Assembly (NCBI RefSeq): GCF_023554255.2
Contig: NZ_JAMJWD020000006.1
Span: forward strand, 310,001-374,000
Direction of reading: 5' to 3'
DNA: 64,000 nucleotides
Origin: Phyllobacterium sp. 21LDTY02-6
Lineage (GTDB): Bacteria; Pseudomonadota; Alphaproteobacteria; Rhizobiales; Rhizobiaceae
Of this stretch, positions 62,780-64,000 are shown in pieces (the stretch's first letter is position 1; each line of letters opens with the position of its first letter). The notes under the pieces were generated by a model, which did not search any database, was not told the origin of the DNA, and saw nothing but the letters and a program-made list of their open reading frames with translations. Position numbers and translations under genes: made by a program.

Positions 62780-63193
62780 ATGGCCCATTTCCGTCACCGC
62801 AAGTTCAACACTAGCGACACCTATCCCGAGCAGAAGCTCGACAATGATCTGGCGCAGGCCGTGGTCGCCCGCGGAACGACCATCTTCCTGCGCGGCCAGT
62901 GCCCGCAGGACCTGGACACGGCGAAGAACATCGACAGTCACGACCCGGTCGAACAGACCCATAAGGTGATGCAGAACATTCGCCAGCTGGTCGAGGAATG
63001 CGGCGGCAAGATGGAGCATGTGACCAAGCTCGTGGTCTATCTCACCGACGTGCGTCACCGCGAAGCCGTCTATCGCACCATGGGCGACTATATCCGTGGT
63101 GTGCACCCGGTCTGCACCGGCCTGGTGGTCGTGGCGCTGGCCCGTCCCGAATGGCTGGTCGAAATCGACGCCACCGCCGTCATTCCTGATTGA
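62780..63193 (+). CDS. Rid-family protein without the catalytic arginine
   Basis: 137 residues from the ATG at 62780. The Rid fold is clear (TTIFLRGQCPQDLDTAKNID, DPVEQTHKVMQNIRQLVEEC, LVEIDATAVIPD). In deaminating Rid proteins (RidA group) an Arg stands in PxR[ST] before the last strands; here the segment reads HPVCTGLVVVALAR, so the Arg is Cys. That places it in the non-deaminating subfamilies, whose function is largely unknown but which are often next to flavin oxidoreductases. It is 65 bp after the MDR gene. Confidence 0.85.
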   Translation: MAHFRHRKFNTSDTYPEQKLDNDLAQAVVARGTTIFLRGQCPQDLDTAKNIDSHDPVEQTHKVMQNIRQLVEECGGKMEHVTKLVVYLTDVRHREAVYRTMGDYIRGVHPVCTGLVVVALARPEWLVEIDATAVIPD

Positions 63194-63238
63194 CCGGCTT
63201 CGCATGAACGCCGCAGCAAACCGCATCGAGGATAGAAC

Positions 63239-63913
63239 ATGACCTTTTCCATCGTTGGCCACTGCCCCGAAACGGGGATGTTCGGTCTCGCCATCTCCTC
63301 CTCCTCCCCCGCCGTAGCGGCCCGTTGCGCCTTCGCCCGGGCGGGAGTCGGCGCCGTTTCGACGCAGAACATCACCGATCCGCGCCTCGGTCCGAAAACG
63401 CTGGACCTCATGGAGCGCGGAGCCACGCCCGGCGAGGCATTGGCGATCCTCGAGCGGACGGGCGAGCATATGGCCTGGCGCCAGGTTCTCGCCGTCGGGC
63501 GCAGCGGCGAGAGCGCGATCTATTCCGGCTCCGAGGTGCTCGGCCTGTGGAGCGAGGCGCAGGACGTGGACGTGGCCGCGGCGGGCAATCTGCTTGCCGA
63601 CACCGCCGTTCCGGAGGCAATGGTCAGCACGTTTGGCAGGACCAGAGGCGGGCTGGGCGATCGATTGATGGCGGCGCTTGCCGCGGGTCTGGCCGCCGGC
63701 GGCGAGGCGGGGCCCGTGCATTCGGCTGGCCTGCTGATGGTGGACCGGCAAAGCTGGCCGATCGCCGAACTGCGCATCGACTGGACCAATGGCTGTCCGA
63801 TCGAAGCTCTCAGCGAGGCCTGGAAGGTCTTCGCGCCGCAGATGGACGCCTATGTGACGCGCGCGCTCGACCCGCGCAGCGCACCGTCCTACGGTGTGCC
63901 GGGCGACGAGTGA
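63239..63913 (+). CDS. DUF1028 protein (Ntn-hydrolase-like)
   Basis: 224 residues from the ATG at 63239, with GAGGATAGAAC upstream. It starts MTFSIVGHCPETGMFGLAIS, then GAVSTQNITDPRLGPKTLDL and the conserved block GRSGESAIYSGSEVLG; the family has a glutamine-amidotransferase-like Ntn fold but its reaction is not established. DUF1028 genes often stand beside Rid genes, as here. It closes the cluster before a LysR gene. Confidence 0.85.
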   Translation: MTFSIVGHCPETGMFGLAISSSSPAVAARCAFARAGVGAVSTQNITDPRLGPKTLDLMERGATPGEALAILERTGEHMAWRQVLAVGRSGESAIYSGSEVLGLWSEAQDVDVAAAGNLLADTAVPEAMVSTFGRTRGGLGDRLMAALAAGLAAGGEAGPVHSAGLLMVDRQSWPIAELRIDWTNGCPIEALSEAWKVFAPQMDAYVTRALDPRSAPSYGVPGDE

Positions 63914-63947
63914 CCGCCGCCGGCGACAGCCAGAGGATGCAAGCACG

Positions 63948-64000
63948 ATGCCACTTCGATTCACGCTGCGACAGCTCGAATATTTCATCGCCGTCGGCGA
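63948..64000 (+). CDS. LysR-family regulator, N-terminus only (3' end outside window)
   Basis: The frame from the ATG at 63948 reads MPLRFTLRQLEYFIAVG and runs off the window after 17 complete codons. The segment RQLEYFIAVG is the beginning of a LysR winged helix. It is probably the regulator of the TRAP/decarboxylase/monooxygenase cluster. Confidence 0.65.
   Translation, partial: MPLRFTLRQLEYFIAVG

Noticed and set aside
1-64000. CRISPR arrays, tRNA or rRNA genes, prophage or integrated conjugative element
   Set aside because: I saw no regularly spaced repeats of CRISPR length, no tRNA cloverleaf or rRNA signature, no phage structural genes and no integrase. The repeats at 48993-49846 are irregular in length and spacing.

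Overview
The window is a gene-dense, GC-rich stretch with about 61 protein genes and no RNA gene or complete mobile element that I could find. Gene content points to an alphaproteobacterium of the order Hyphomicrobiales (Rhizobiales), the Brucella/Ochrobactrum-Phyllobacterium-Rhizobium side. The evidence is a rhizobial-type dmeRF cobalt/nickel resistance operon, a short tail-less second FtsZ, many ABC and TRAP uptake systems each paired with a local regulator, and GANTC sites in front of the ftsZ paralog. The mix of catabolic and transport modules with accessory paralogs looks like a secondary chromosome, chromid or megaplasmid rather than a core chromosome; this is inference.

Layout. 1-1483: 3' end of an assimilatory nitrate reductase gene. 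1490-7578: amino-acid/nitrogen genes (FAD amine oxidase, ureohydrolase, aminotransferase, gamma-glutamyltransferase, GST). 7665-13440: ribose-type sugar ABC transporter with an aldose dehydrogenase and a divergent GntR regulator that carries two winged helices; a shared operator-like sequence lies in both upstream regions. 13441-15744: tex. 15822-23249: a glucose/mannose-type ABC operon joined to a TIM-barrel enzyme and a Gfo/Idh/MocA oxidoreductase, with a divergent LacI regulator and a clear palindromic operator. 23286-26978: a soluble FtsK-like translocase and a tail-less FtsZ. 27202-33217: AraC and LysR regulators with a periplasmic beta-propeller protein, a flavin oxidase-fold protein and a GST. 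33225-36290: a 1021-residue LysM protein of unknown function behind an AT-rich promoter region with palindromes. 36479-41701: complete homogentisate pathway (MarR, hmgA, fahA, maiA, hpd, Lrp). 41762-42999: dmeRF. 43092-48992: small membrane/periplasmic proteins, an acyl-CoA-dehydrogenase-like flavoprotein with an HxlR regulator, a ribbon-helix-helix operon, and two dehydrogenase-type genes. 48993-49846: non-coding DNA full of short dispersed repeats. 49847-56394: an AroQ-like protein with altered active-site residues, a 2-hydroxyacid dehydrogenase, LysR, and a PotD-type ABC transporter. 56640-64000: a TRAP transporter interleaved with an arylmalonate-decarboxylase-like enzyme, followed by a flavin monooxygenase, a quinone-oxidoreductase-like MDR, an atypical Rid protein, a DUF1028 protein and the start of a LysR gene.

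How it fits together. Most modules pair an importer with two to five enzymes and a regulator, so the window reads as a series of scavenging pathways for soil or plant compounds. The best candidate for an undescribed pathway is the last cluster (56640-64000): the AMDase-like enzyme has the Gly/Cys active-site pattern of decarboxylases, and the Rid protein lacks the usual catalytic Arg. Other points of interest are the soluble FtsK plus tail-less FtsZ pair, the large LysM protein, and the two-headed GntR regulator with its operators.
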